Shown: positions 24,502 to 34,303 of the stretch, piece after piece
Layout of the letters: every line of letters begins with the position of its first letter
Numbering within the stretch: the first letter of the stretch is position 1
Assembly (NCBI RefSeq): GCF_004366635.1
Contig: NZ_SORN01000005.1
Coordinates: forward strand, 1-64,000
Direction of reading: 5' to 3'
From: Roseinatronobacter bogoriensis DSM 18756
Lineage (GTDB): Bacteria > Pseudomonadota > Alphaproteobacteria > Rhodobacterales > Rhodobacteraceae
Length of the DNA: 64,000 nt
Made by a program: the position numbers and the translations under genes
Notes under the pieces: model-generated
What the model was told of the DNA's origin: nothing
The model's database searches: none
Seen by the model: the letters and a program-made list of their open reading frames with translations, nothing else

Positions 24502-25259
24502 CCGAATTCGCCTATGACACAGTGATCAGCACTCTTGCAGCGGGCGGGGTGCGCTGCGTCACGCTGAACCGCCCCGCGCGGCTGAATGCCATGAACCTTC
24601 AGCTTATACGCGATGTCACGCAGGCCTTTCGCGATGCGCATGAAGACCCGGACTCTAATGCGATCCTGTTCACCGGCGCGGGGCGCGCGTTTTGTGCGGG
24701 CGATGATCGTCATGATCACAGCCACCCCGATAGCGCGGAACAGGCACGGGCGCTGGTCGAGGGGATACAGGATGCCACCCGCGCCATAAGTTTCGGCCCC
24801 AAGCCCGTTGTGGGGGCGATTAATGGCTGGGCTGTGGGCGGCGGTTTTGAATGGGCGATCAATTGCGATTTTCCCGTCTGGGCCGAAAGCGCCAAGGGGT
24901 TCTTTCCGGAAGTGTCGCTGAACCTCTTTGTCACGGGGGCTGTAACCAGCCTTTTGCCGGCGCTTGCGGGGCTGCAAAAAGCGCGTGAGATGCTGTTTCT
25001 GGGGCAGCGTTATTCGGCTGCGGAACTGCACGAGGCCGGTGTCGCATGGCGCGTCGTGCCGGATGCGGTCTTGCACGACGAAGCGATGGCTGTTGCCCGA
25101 AAGCTTGCCTCTCTGCCGCCATTGGCAGTGCGCGCGATGAAGCGCACGCTTAACCTGACGGCCTGCACCGACATGCACCGCGCGCTCCAGCTTGAAACCG
25201 ACGCCACTGTGGCCGGGTTTATGGACCCGGAAACAACGCGCTTGCTTAAGGATTTCTGA
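24498..25259 (+). CDS. Enoyl-CoA hydratase/isomerase family protein
   Basis: Crotonase-fold enzyme of 253 residues. Oxyanion-hole segments are CAGDDRHDH and GWAVGGGFEWA. Both catalytic glutamates of classical hydratases are present, in GGGFEW and FFPEVSL, so hydration of an enoyl-CoA is chemically plausible. It is the last gene of the three-gene TetR-ligase-hydratase operon and probably acts on the CoA ester made by the ligase. Confidence 0.9.
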   Translation: MTEFAYDTVISTLAAGGVRCVTLNRPARLNAMNLQLIRDVTQAFRDAHEDPDSNAILFTGAGRAFCAGDDRHDHSHPDSAEQARALVEGIQDATRAISFGPKPVVGAINGWAVGGGFEWAINCDFPVWAESAKGFFPEVSLNLFVTGAVTSLLPALAGLQKAREMLFLGQRYSAAELHEAGVAWRVVPDAVLHDEAMAVARKLASLPPLAVRAMKRTLNLTACTDMHRALQLETDATVAGFMDPETTRLLKDF

Positions 25260-25467
25260 CACCAAGTTGCATTGAACCTGTCAATTTGGTGCTGAATGGT
25301 CGGTTTGCCGTGTTCACGGACCCACGCACTGCCGTTTTGCGCTTTACTCAAGCTTGGCGTCTGGTTTTTCACGGCTGCAAGGTCGCAACTGGACTAGCGC
25401 CTCTCCGCCAGTGGGCATGCGTGCACGGCGTCCGCCTCTGGCATTTTGTGAAAGCGCCGCCGCTCAG

Positions 25468-27858
25468 TTATGGTCTGTCCCTTTCAGCGCGGGCGACCTG
25501 TTCTTTCACGCGAATAAAGCTGTCAGGCGTGACCGAGATGGAATCGATCCCGCATTCGACCAGAAAGCGCGCAAATTCCGGGTGGTCGCTTGGCCCCTGG
25601 CCACATAGCCCGATCTTGGCGCCTGCGTCCTTTGCCGCCGCGATCACATGGCCGATCATCCATTTCACTGCCGGGTCTTGTTCGTCAAACAGCTCGGCCA
25701 GCGTTTCGGAGTCGCGGTCCACCCCAAGGGTCAGTTGCGTCAAATCGTTCGAGCCGATGGAGAACCCGTCGAACCGTTCGGCAAAGGCCGGTGCCAGCAC
25801 GATATTGGACGGGATTTCAGCCATGACATACACCTGCAACCCGTTCCTGCCGCGCTCTAACCCTTCTTCAGCCATGACAGCCAGCACACGGTCCGCCTCT
25901 GCCACCGAGCGGCAGAAAGGGATCATGACCACAACATTGTCAAAGCCCATCTCCTCGCGCAGCCGCCGGATTGCGCGGCATTCCAGCGCGAACCCTTCGC
26001 GGTAGCGAGGTGAGGTGTAGCGCGAGGCCCCGCGAAACCCGATCATCGGGTTTTCTTCATGTGGTTCGAATTGCGCGCCCCCGATCAGGTCGGCATATTC
26101 ATTGGTCTTGAAATCGCTCATGCGGATGATGACCGGCTTGGGGTATAGCGCTGCCGCGATGCGCGCCAGCCCGCGCGACAGCCGGTCAACAAAGTATTCG
26201 GCCTTGTCGTCATGGCCTGCTGTAAGCGCTGTGATCTGCGCCTTTGCATCAGCATCTTGCAGCGTGTCGAAATGGATCAGCGCCATCGGGTGAATGCGCA
26301 CATGATTGTTGATCACGAATTCCATCCGCGCCAGCCCCACACCATCTGCCGGTAGCCGCCACCAACGAAACGCGGCGGCCGGATTGGCCAGATTGAGCAT
26401 GACTTGCGTGCGGGTTTCGGGCACTGCGGCGGGATCAAGCATTTCCTCAAGAATCTGCGCCGTCCCTTCATAGACAAACCCCTGATCGCCCTCGGCGCAG
26501 GACACGGTGACTTCCTGCTGGTCATGCAGGACATGGGTGGCACTGCCGGCCCCTACGATCGCGGGCAGGCCCAGTTCGCGGCTGACAATGGCCGCATGGC
26601 TGGTGCGTCCGCCCCGGTCTGTGACAATGGCGGCGGCACGTTTCATGATCGGTACCCAGTCAGGGTCCGTATTGCCAGTGACCAGAATGCTGCCATCCAC
26701 GAAACGGTCAATGTCGCGCGGGCTGTCCAGCAGGCAGACATTGCCCGCGACGGCAGCGTCGCCAATGCTCAGGCCCGTGACCAGCTTGCGGCCCTGTCCT
26801 GTCACACTGTAGCTGCGATAGGCCCCCGCCTCGCGCCGCGACTGCACGGTTTCGGGCCGGGCCTGAACGATGAACAGTGCGCCAGTGTCACCATCTTTGG
26901 CCCATTCGATATCCATCGGGCAACCGTAGTGATCTTCAATCACACAGGCCCAGCGGGCAAGTTGCACAATCTCGGACTCGCTTAGCACAAACCCTACGCG
27001 TTCGGCCTTTGAGGTTGGCACGGTGCGGGTCGTGCCTTCGCCCGCACGGGCGTAGATCATCTTATGGGTCTTTGCGCCCAGCCGTTTTTCGACAATGGGC
27101 ACGGTGCCTTCTTTTGCCAGAAGTGGTTTGAAAACCTGATATTCGTCAGGGTCCACAATGCCCTGTACCACCGTCTCGCCCAAGCCCCAGGCGGCATCAA
27201 TCACCACCACGCCCTCGAATCCGGTTTCGGTATCGATGGAAAACATCACACCAGACCCGCCAATGTCAGAGCGCACCATGACCTGCACACCGACCGAAAG
27301 CGCAACCTTGAGATGGTCAAACCCCTTGGCTTCGCGGTAGCTTATGGCCCGGTCCGTGAACAGCGACGCATAGCAACGCCTGCACGCATCAAGCAGTGCA
27401 TCTGCCCCGCGAATATTCAGAAAGGTTTCCTGCTGGCCAGCGAAGCTGGCATCTGGCAAATCCTCGGCTGTGGCGGATGAGCGCACTGCAACATCGACAT
27501 TTTCGCGCCCGATGCGGTTGCACAGCGCCTCATACTCAGCCCGGATCGCAGCGGCTGTGTGTTCCGGCCAGTCGGCCTTCAGAAAGGCGTCGCGCAATGC
27601 CTTGCCCGTCTCGGCCAGCGTCGCTTTGCCCTTATGCATCGCGCCCAGCGCCCCGGCGACCACTTCGCGCAGGCCGCCAGCATCAACGAATTGCCAATAG
27701 GCCCGTGACGTGGTGGCAAAACCGGGGGGAACATCGACCCCGCGCGCGCCCAGATGGCGCACCATTTCACCCAGCGAGGCATTCTTGCCCCCAACCTGCG
27801 CGACATCGCCCCGACCAAGGTCATTGAAACGGATGATCTGATTGTCAGTCAATTCCAT
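25468..27858 (-). CDS. ppsA: Phosphoenolpyruvate synthase
   Basis: Makes PEP from pyruvate and ATP for gluconeogenesis; 796 residues, the usual length. The N-terminal ATP-grasp domain has QVGGKNASLGEM and DLPDASFAGQQET. The mobile domain carries the phospho-histidine in GGRTSHAAIV, and the C-terminal barrel ends with IGLCGQGPSD containing the active-site Cys. The start at 27858 (MELTDNQII) matches family N-termini and follows a G-rich Shine-Dalgarno; a frame to 27900 exists. It is monocistronic. In this setting it would support growth on the organic acids taken up by neighbouring systems. Confidence 0.95.
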   Translation of the reverse strand: MELTDNQIIRFNDLGRGDVAQVGGKNASLGEMVRHLGARGVDVPPGFATTSRAYWQFVDAGGLREVVAGALGAMHKGKATLAETGKALRDAFLKADWPEHTAAAIRAEYEALCNRIGRENVDVAVRSSATAEDLPDASFAGQQETFLNIRGADALLDACRRCYASLFTDRAISYREAKGFDHLKVALSVGVQVMVRSDIGGSGVMFSIDTETGFEGVVVIDAAWGLGETVVQGIVDPDEYQVFKPLLAKEGTVPIVEKRLGAKTHKMIYARAGEGTTRTVPTSKAERVGFVLSESEIVQLARWACVIEDHYGCPMDIEWAKDGDTGALFIVQARPETVQSRREAGAYRSYSVTGQGRKLVTGLSIGDAAVAGNVCLLDSPRDIDRFVDGSILVTGNTDPDWVPIMKRAAAIVTDRGGRTSHAAIVSRELGLPAIVGAGSATHVLHDQQEVTVSCAEGDQGFVYEGTAQILEEMLDPAAVPETRTQVMLNLANPAAAFRWWRLPADGVGLARMEFVINNHVRIHPMALIHFDTLQDADAKAQITALTAGHDDKAEYFVDRLSRGLARIAAALYPKPVIIRMSDFKTNEYADLIGGAQFEPHEENPMIGFRGASRYTSPRYREGFALECRAIRRLREEMGFDNVVVMIPFCRSVAEADRVLAVMAEEGLERGRNGLQVYVMAEIPSNIVLAPAFAERFDGFSIGSNDLTQLTLGVDRDSETLAELFDEQDPAVKWMIGHVIAAAKDAGAKIGLCGQGPSDHPEFARFLVECGIDSISVTPDSFIRVKEQVARAERDRP

Positions 27859-28112
27859 GCACACCCCCCTGCTGCGTTGGAAATATGTTTGTCTTGGCAC
27901 GCCCTGATCGTCGGTCAGAAATCATGAAACACTGGTGCATCATAGCAAGAATGAGTCAGCGGCGACTTGATCGGCGTCAACGCATCGCGTCGTGCGGCCA
28001 GATTGTTCGAGTTGCGGATGCAGGGCGGATTGCAGCTGCAACAGCAGATCTTGCGGTTGGCTATGTCAGCTACGGCAACCTACAGCATCGGTCTGGCTTC
28101 CGCCCTCTGAGG

Positions 28113-29252
28113 TTAAAGGCCAATGCTTATGTTCTCTTTATGCAGGTCGGCGCGGCACGCGCGCGCCTCCAGCGCGTGTTCACGGGCGATATGCGTGGCA
28201 GTCGGCGCCATGCCAAAGACGTCGAGTATGCGGCGCCACCTATGCGCCCAGTCATGGCGGCGCAGGGACTGGGTGATATTTTGCGTCCTGATGCGTGATA
28301 TGCGCGCAGGATCATTTTCCAGATCGGCAATCAAGGATGCGGGGTTGTGGCCCAAAGGGATGACAGCATCAGCCCAGTCGAATTCGGCATGATATTCGGA
28401 ACAATCAGGCGCAGAGCCAATCAGAACCGCCCCACCCGCGGCCCCTTCGAAATACCGCGTCGACAAAGCCTGCTCATGACCTGCATGCCGATTTCCGGCT
28501 GTCTTGTGGGCTGGGTCCCAAACAAGATAATATCGGCTGCGCCGTATCAGTTCGGCATTCCATTGCCGCACTGCATCCCAGCTTTCGCCGACATTCTGGT
28601 TTTTCCATACGTCGTAATGATAAAACATGCCCTGTGACTTTGCCAAGGCAAGAAGCTCGGTGTGAACCTCGGGGTTATTGCGCCCTATGCAACACAGGTC
28701 AACCACGCGCTGGGGATGATCGGGCACTGGTGTCGTGCGCATCACATCAGTGGCGGTCGATAGCTGGGTGATCGGCGTTGACGTGTAGCGCCCAAGTTCC
28801 GGAATGCTGGACCCGTTCAGAACAAAGACATGGTCGAACATGTCAAGTTTGGCGAGGGTGCGTGCCTCGTTCGGAAAGGTTGCGGGCCAGGTTTCAAGCA
28901 GGAAGATCGCAGCCTTGCTGGCGCGGCTGCGCCAGTCACGGATCTGGACAAGCTCTTCAACCTCATGAATGAACTGACAGACATAGATGGCCAGATCGTA
29001 ATCGCGGTCCAGAATGGTCACGGGCATCCTTGCCACATGGCGGCCTGCCATGCTTCGCAGTTTTGCGTCCAGTCGATCGCGCAAGGGGGGAACGGCACTC
29101 GGGTTATCCTTGTCAAAAAAACGGTTACTTGGTGCAACGATGTCAGCGCTTTCGATCTGAGAAATCACATCGACAAATTCCCAGATCACACCACTCCATG
29201 CGCGCACGTCCATATTGAAGGTTGCCATCAACAGACAGTGGCGTTCAGTCAT
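28113..29252 (-). CDS. CgeB-like glycosyltransferase family 1 protein
   Basis: Protein of 379 residues with a C-terminal half like CgeB/glycosyltransferase family 1 proteins: STRYFEGAAGGAVLIGSAPD followed by VIPLGHNPASL. These resemble the nucleotide-sugar-binding end of GT-B enzymes. GGAGGAG sits close before the ATG at 29252. It is divergent from the sugar-nucleotide operon at 29387, so it probably contributes to the same surface glycan. Donor and acceptor are unknown. Confidence 0.75.
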   Translation of the reverse strand: MTERHCLLMATFNMDVRAWSGVIWEFVDVISQIESADIVAPSNRFFDKDNPSAVPPLRDRLDAKLRSMAGRHVARMPVTILDRDYDLAIYVCQFIHEVEELVQIRDWRSRASKAAIFLLETWPATFPNEARTLAKLDMFDHVFVLNGSSIPELGRYTSTPITQLSTATDVMRTTPVPDHPQRVVDLCCIGRNNPEVHTELLALAKSQGMFYHYDVWKNQNVGESWDAVRQWNAELIRRSRYYLVWDPAHKTAGNRHAGHEQALSTRYFEGAAGGAVLIGSAPDCSEYHAEFDWADAVIPLGHNPASLIADLENDPARISRIRTQNITQSLRRHDWAHRWRRILDVFGMAPTATHIAREHALEARACRADLHKENISIGL

Positions 29253-29386
29253 ATCAGACTCCTCCGAAATTCACCCCACCAACAGCACCCGCAAAAAAAT
29301 GTTCCCCCAAGCCCAAAATAACTATGCGCGGCGGGAACAATGCGCACTGCAACCGGTTGAAGATCGCATTTGGTAGGAGGTCTTCA

Positions 29387-30439
29387 ATGAAGGTACTGGT
29401 TACGGGCTCGGATGGTTACATTGGCGCAGTTGCTTGTCCCTATCTTATGGCCGCAGGGCATGAGGTTGTGGGCCTTGATTCAGGGTTCTACCGGCAAGGT
29501 TGGCTGTTTGAGCCGGGAGTGTCGCGCCCTGCGACGCTGACCATGGATATCCGTGATATCACAGCCCGCGATTTGCAGGGCTTTGACGCCGTTGTTCATA
29601 TGGCGGAACTGTCGAATGACCCTTTGGCGCAGCAATCGCCGGAGCTGACACGTGATATCAATTATCGCGGGTCAATCAGGCTGGCAGAGGCGGCGCGCCA
29701 GGCAGGTGTCACCAGATTTGTCTATATGTCGTCATGTTCGGTCTATGGGGTGGCAGATGGCGATACGATCCTGACAGAAGACAGCCCGGTAAAACCCCAG
29801 ACCGCTTATGCCGAGTGCAAGGTCGATGTGGAACGTGATCTGGTCCGTATGATGGCCCCGGAATTCAGCCCCTGTTTTCTGCGCAACGCAACTGTTTTTG
29901 GTGCAAGCCCACGGCAACGTTTTGACCTTGTCCTGAACGATCTGTGTGGGCTGGCCTGGACCACCGGAAAGATCACGCTTCTCTCAAATGGTATGCCTTG
30001 GCGGCCGCTTGTTCATGTGCAGGATGTGTGTCAGGCGGTGCATCTTGCACTGCAAGCACCGGCAGAAAAGGTTGCCGGGGTTGCCATGAATGTCGGCTCG
30101 GATGATCAGTGTTACCGCGTGATCGACATTGCGCATATCGTGGCAGCCGCCTTTCCGAATTGCGAGATAGAGGTTGGTCCCCCAAGCGCGGATAACAGGT
30201 CTTATCGCGTCAGCTTCGCGCGTATCGGAAAGATGCTGCCGCAGTTCCGCTGCCAGTGGAACGCACAAAGCGGTGCGCTGCAAATGAAGCAGTTGTTTGA
30301 AAGGATCGGCATGGAGGAGGCCGATTTTCGCGCGCCGGCCTATACCCGTCAGAAAATGGTCCGGAAACTGTGCGACAGCGGGCTGCTGGATGAGGGCCTG
30401 CGCTGGACAGAAGCACGGTTCGGGGCGGTCGCAGCATGA
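29387..30439 (+). CDS. NAD-dependent epimerase/dehydratase (extended SDR)
   Basis: Sugar-nucleotide-modifying enzyme of 350 residues. The Rossmann motif TGSDGYIG is at the N-terminus, MSSCSVYG supplies the catalytic Ser region, and YAECK is the YxxxK motif. TAGGAGG directly precedes the ATG at 29387; a longer frame to 29222 is rejected. It is the first gene of a chain ending with the cytidylyl/epimerase genes, overlapping the next gene as ATGA. It could be a 4-epimerase or 4,6-dehydratase; sequence alone does not decide. Confidence 0.88.
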   Translation: MKVLVTGSDGYIGAVACPYLMAAGHEVVGLDSGFYRQGWLFEPGVSRPATLTMDIRDITARDLQGFDAVVHMAELSNDPLAQQSPELTRDINYRGSIRLAEAARQAGVTRFVYMSSCSVYGVADGDTILTEDSPVKPQTAYAECKVDVERDLVRMMAPEFSPCFLRNATVFGASPRQRFDLVLNDLCGLAWTTGKITLLSNGMPWRPLVHVQDVCQAVHLALQAPAEKVAGVAMNVGSDDQCYRVIDIAHIVAAAFPNCEIEVGPPSADNRSYRVSFARIGKMLPQFRCQWNAQSGALQMKQLFERIGMEEADFRAPAYTRQKMVRKLCDSGLLDEGLRWTEARFGAVAA

Positions 30440-31779
30440 TCATCATCGACACCGCCCTTGCCAGACGCGCCGCCGAAGCTCGGCCAATCCGTGTCGGCAT
30501 GGTGGGGGCCGGGTTCATGGGTTCGGGCATCGCGTTGCAGATTGCGCAGTCGGTGCCCGGAGTGCAGATATGTGCAATCGCGGCGCGCCAGACGGATCAG
30601 GCGCGCGCGGTATTCGAGGCCAGCCGCAAGGGCGAGGCTGTTCGCGTAACCCAAAGTGTCGATGACGTCTCCCGCGCGATCCGCGAGGATGCGCCGGTCG
30701 TGACCGAAGACCCTGCCGTGATGGCTGCGGCCAAGGGGCTGGACGCGATCATTGAGGTCACAGGATCAATGGATTACGCCCTGCGCGGTGTCGAAACCGC
30801 AATCAGCACCGGTAAACACGTGGTGCTGATGAATGCAGAGTTGGACGGCACAATCGGCCCCCTGCTGGCACAGCGGGCGCGTGCAGCGGGTGTGGTCTAT
30901 ACAAATGCCGATGGCGACCAGCCCGGGGTTCAGATGAACCTGATCCGCTTTGTCAAAGGGATTGGCGTGAAGCCAGTATTGGCCGGAAACATCAAGGGAT
31001 TGCAGGACACGGACCGCACCCCCGATACGCAACGCGGCTTTGCGGAGAAATGGGGCCAGAATGTTGCGATGGTCACATCCTTTGCAGACGGCACCAAGAT
31101 TGCGTTCGAACAAGCCATTGTCGCAAATGGCACGGGTATGCGCGTGGCAAGGCGCGGGATGATCGGCCCTGACCCGACCGGCAAAGATCCGACAGCGCCC
31201 TTGCGCCCATTGGAAGATTTCGTTGACATGCTGCGCCCGCATATCGACCCCGATGGCCCCGGCATCGTGGATTTTGTTGTCGGCGCGCGGCCCGGACCCG
31301 GTGTGTTTGTGCTGGGCACACATGATGACCCGCGCCAGCAGCATTACCTTGCGCTGTATAAACTGGGAGATGGGCCTTTCTACCTGTTCTACACGCCCTA
31401 CCACCTGTGCCATTTCGAAGTGCCAATGACGGTCGCGCGCGCAGTCTTGTTTGCCGATGCCGCATTGACGCCGCTTTCCGGTCCGCAGGTGGGGGTTGTC
31501 GCGACCGCCAAGCGCGACCTCGGGGCGGGTGATCAGATCGACGGGATCGGCGGCTTCATGACCTATGGACAAGCCGAGAATTATGACGTGATCGCGCGGG
31601 ACAGGCTTTTGCCTATGGGCCTTGCCGAGGGCGCAATCCTGAAAAGGCCGGTTTCCAAGGGCGCGGTGCTGCACTTCGAAGATGTGGACCTGCCGTCGGG
31701 GAGTCGCGTCGCGGAACTTTATGGTGAAATGGAACGACAGTTCTCACGCGTTCCTGAAATGGAGGGGGCCTATTCATGA
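30436..31779 (+). CDS. SAF-domain NAD(P)-dependent oxidoreductase (homoserine-dehydrogenase-like)
   Basis: Protein of 447 residues. The N-terminal Rossmann fold has GMVGAGFMGSGIALQI. The middle resembles homoserine-dehydrogenase-like proteins (IEVTGSMDYALRGVETAIS), and a C-terminal SAF-type segment (ATAKRDLGAGDQIDGIGGFM) resembles sialic-acid-synthase/antifreeze-like domains. Such proteins recur beside glucose-1-phosphate cytidylyltransferase genes, but I know of no established reaction. It is coupled on both sides by ATGA overlaps, so it probably acts in the same nucleotide-sugar pathway. Confidence 0.8.
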   Translation: MIIIDTALARRAAEARPIRVGMVGAGFMGSGIALQIAQSVPGVQICAIAARQTDQARAVFEASRKGEAVRVTQSVDDVSRAIREDAPVVTEDPAVMAAAKGLDAIIEVTGSMDYALRGVETAISTGKHVVLMNAELDGTIGPLLAQRARAAGVVYTNADGDQPGVQMNLIRFVKGIGVKPVLAGNIKGLQDTDRTPDTQRGFAEKWGQNVAMVTSFADGTKIAFEQAIVANGTGMRVARRGMIGPDPTGKDPTAPLRPLEDFVDMLRPHIDPDGPGIVDFVVGARPGPGVFVLGTHDDPRQQHYLALYKLGDGPFYLFYTPYHLCHFEVPMTVARAVLFADAALTPLSGPQVGVVATAKRDLGAGDQIDGIGGFMTYGQAENYDVIARDRLLPMGLAEGAILKRPVSKGAVLHFEDVDLPSGSRVAELYGEMERQFSRVPEMEGAYS

Positions 31780-32588
31780 AAGTTGTCATATTCGCAGGGG
31801 GGTTGGGCACCAGATTGTCGGAAGAGACTGGCCGTCGCCCCAAACCGATGGTCGAGATTGGCGGCAAGCCGATCCTGCACCACATCATGTCTGTCTTTGC
31901 ATTGCACGGCCTGACTGATTTTGTCGTTCTTGGCGGATACAAGGTCGAGGTCATCAAGGATTATTTTCTGAACTATTACCAGCGGTCGGGGAATTTTACC
32001 GTCGATCTGGGCACGGGTCAGGTGACATGGGCCGACACGCGCGCCGAAAGCTGGAAAGTTACTGTGGTCGATACTGGCATTGACACCATGACCGGCGGCC
32101 GCCTGAAACGCGCGCAGCATGTTATCGGCGATGGGCCGTTTTGCCTGACCTATGGTGACGGGCTTGCAGATGTCGATGTCAGCGCCCTGATCGCCCATCA
32201 CCGTGACGTGGGTGCCACCGCAACCGTGACCGCAGTTCAGCCACCGGGGCGTTTCGGGGTGCTGACAACCGGCGGAGGCGAGCTTGTTGAAGGGTTCCGC
32301 GAAAAGGCGTCTGCCGATGTTGGAATGATCAATGGTGGCTTTTTCGTGTGTGAAAAGGCGGTCTTTGACCTGATCGACGGTGATGCCACCGTCTGGGAGC
32401 AAGAGCCGATGGCGCGCCTGGTTGCAGGCAGGCAGCTTGCCGTTTATCGCCATGACGGCTTCTGGCAGAGCATGGATACCCTGCGTGACAAGCATGTCCT
32501 TGAAAAGGCCTATTCGCAGGGCGCGCCCTGGCTAAGGCCTAGGGCAGTGGTTGCGCCGCTGCCTGTCAGTGGGAGTGCGGTTTCGTGA
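31776..32588 (+). CDS. rfbF: Glucose-1-phosphate cytidylyltransferase
   Basis: Makes CDP-glucose from CTP and glucose 1-phosphate; 270 residues, about the family length. The nucleotidyltransferase signature FAGGLGTRLSEETGRRPKPM is at the start, with YGDGLADVD as the metal-binding region and GFWQSMDTLRDK near the end, as in RfbF. In the classical pathway the product goes to a CDP-glucose 4,6-dehydratase (RfbG), but no gene clearly of that kind is adjacent unless the upstream SDR fills the role. Confidence 0.93.
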   Translation: MKVVIFAGGLGTRLSEETGRRPKPMVEIGGKPILHHIMSVFALHGLTDFVVLGGYKVEVIKDYFLNYYQRSGNFTVDLGTGQVTWADTRAESWKVTVVDTGIDTMTGGRLKRAQHVIGDGPFCLTYGDGLADVDVSALIAHHRDVGATATVTAVQPPGRFGVLTTGGGELVEGFREKASADVGMINGGFFVCEKAVFDLIDGDATVWEQEPMARLVAGRQLAVYRHDGFWQSMDTLRDKHVLEKAYSQGAPWLRPRAVVAPLPVSGSAVS

Positions 32589-33115
32589 TTTTCCGCAACA
32601 CCATCTTTGAAGGTGCAAAGTTAATTGATGTAGAACGCCACGCCGATGCGCGCGGAATGTTCGGGCGCGTGTTCTGCGCCGAGGAATTCCGCGCGCAGGG
32701 TCTGCCCGATACATTCGTTCAGCAAAATATTTCTGTTTCTGCCCGGCGCGGAACATTGCGGGGCATGCACTATCAGGTTGCGCCGCATGCCGAGGCCAAG
32801 CTGGTGCGCTGCACGCGCGGGGCGATCATTGATGTGATCCTTGATCTCAGGCCAGAGTCGTCGACATTCATGCAATGGGCAGGTTTTGAACTGACCGCCG
32901 AAAACCTGACGCAATTGCTTGTTCCCCAAGGCTTCGCGCATGGATTTCAGACTTTGGCAGATGATACCGAGGTCAACTATCTTGTAAGCTACCCCTATAC
33001 GCCTGCTGCTGAGCGGGGGGTCCGCTGGGACGATCCGGTTGCCGCTATTTCCTGGCCGATGGTCCCGACAGAGATGTCCGACAAAGACCGCAATTGGCCA
33101 GATCTTGATGTGTGA
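32585..33115 (+). CDS. dTDP-4-dehydrorhamnose 3,5-epimerase family protein
   Basis: RmlC-type cupin of 176 residues. The catalytic-histidine motif RGTLRGMHYQ and the later VPQGFAHGFQTL segment are clear. It begins with GTG overlapping the rfbF stop. With an unusual partner set (CDP-glucose rather than dTDP genes) it is likely to epimerise or isomerise a CDP-4-keto sugar rather than dTDP-4-keto-rhamnose. It is the last gene of the four-gene coupled block. Confidence 0.88.
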   Translation: MIFRNTIFEGAKLIDVERHADARGMFGRVFCAEEFRAQGLPDTFVQQNISVSARRGTLRGMHYQVAPHAEAKLVRCTRGAIIDVILDLRPESSTFMQWAGFELTAENLTQLLVPQGFAHGFQTLADDTEVNYLVSYPYTPAAERGVRWDDPVAAISWPMVPTEMSDKDRNWPDLDV

Positions 33116-33285
33116 TTGTGTTGGGTGCCGTCTCGATTGGTTTCTGGCAAAAGTTTGATCATGCAGACCCGGTCTTTTTGGCGGAAAGCAATGCTGACTC
33201 AAGCTGACGCAATGCATCCATCGGGTCGCGTTCCATTATTAGCGAATTATCGCGTTTTAGTTCTTCAAACAGAGGGCGGGTCCCC

Positions 33286-34296
33286 ATGCGTACAGTCTCG
33301 GTCGTAATCCCATATTATCAATCCGAAGCCGGTGTGCTTGGCCGCGCGCTTCGCTCTGTCGAGGCTCAGGACCTACCGGCAGATTGGCGCTTGTTGGTGG
33401 TGGTGGTTGATGACGGCTCACCCGTGCCCGCCAAGCGCGAACTTGACGGTTTTGAACTGACAGAACCGCGATATCTGAAGCTGGTTGAACAAAAGAACGC
33501 GGGCGTAGGCGCTGCCAGAAATCGCGGTCTGGATGTTGCCATCCCGGAAAGTGACGCAATTGCCTTTCTGGACTCGGATGACATTTGGCCCGCGGACCAT
33601 CTGAGACGCGCCATTGAAGCATTGGATGCGGGTTTCGACTTTTACTTTACCGATAACTCTCGAGCAGGCTCTCATGACTCCTACATCTGGTCACCATATG
33701 GAGCACGCACTGCAAAGCTCATTGCCCAGCTTAGCGAAAAAACGGGGATCATTGAACTGCCCCGCGATGACATGGTTGGCTGTTGCCTTAGGGAGTTTCC
33801 CTGTCAAGCATCAACGATCGTCTATCGGAAAGCTGTAGCGCCGGATTTGCGGTTTAATACCGTACTCAAGTCTTCGGGTGAAGATGTTTTGTTTTTCACA
33901 GCGCTTCTGGCAAGCGCCAATCGCATAGCCTTTGACTCGGATAGTATTGTCGTATGTGGTGAAGGCTTGAATATCTACTTTGGTCACTTGGGTTGGGATG
34001 CCCCTCGCTTCCTGAGTATCAAGGTTGACCAGCTTCTGACATACCGCACTTTATCCAGATCGAACTTCATTAGCACGAATAACAAAGCACTGAGCGACGA
34101 GTTGGTTCGGGCATTAACTGATCAACTAAGCTACCACCTGATACGAAATATGCTGAAAAAGCCAAAGAACGCTGCTCGTGAGGCCTGGCGTTTGGCGCGA
34201 ACAGACATAGGTGGATTGGGCGCAGTGCTAAGCGCAATTCCTAAGACGATCATTGCAAAGCTGCAGGGAAAACCCATTCCTGTAAGTGCCGACTGA
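33286..34296 (+). CDS. Family 2 glycosyltransferase
   Basis: GT-A glycosyltransferase of 336 residues. SVVIPYYQSEAGVLGRALRS begins the nucleotide-binding fold, and FLDSDDIWPADHL holds the DxD-like metal motif. The 170 bp before it contain no gene. By eye this gene has more AT-rich codons than its neighbours, especially in its second half, which suggests separate acquisition. It probably adds a sugar in assembly of the glycan made by this cluster; its end overlaps the flippase frame slightly upstream of the flippase's preferred start. Confidence 0.88.
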   Translation: MRTVSVVIPYYQSEAGVLGRALRSVEAQDLPADWRLLVVVVDDGSPVPAKRELDGFELTEPRYLKLVEQKNAGVGAARNRGLDVAIPESDAIAFLDSDDIWPADHLRRAIEALDAGFDFYFTDNSRAGSHDSYIWSPYGARTAKLIAQLSEKTGIIELPRDDMVGCCLREFPCQASTIVYRKAVAPDLRFNTVLKSSGEDVLFFTALLASANRIAFDSDSIVVCGEGLNIYFGHLGWDAPRFLSIKVDQLLTYRTLSRSNFISTNNKALSDELVRALTDQLSYHLIRNMLKKPKNAAREAWRLARTDIGGLGAVLSAIPKTIIAKLQGKPIPVSAD

Positions 34297-34303
34297 GAGA
34301 CGG

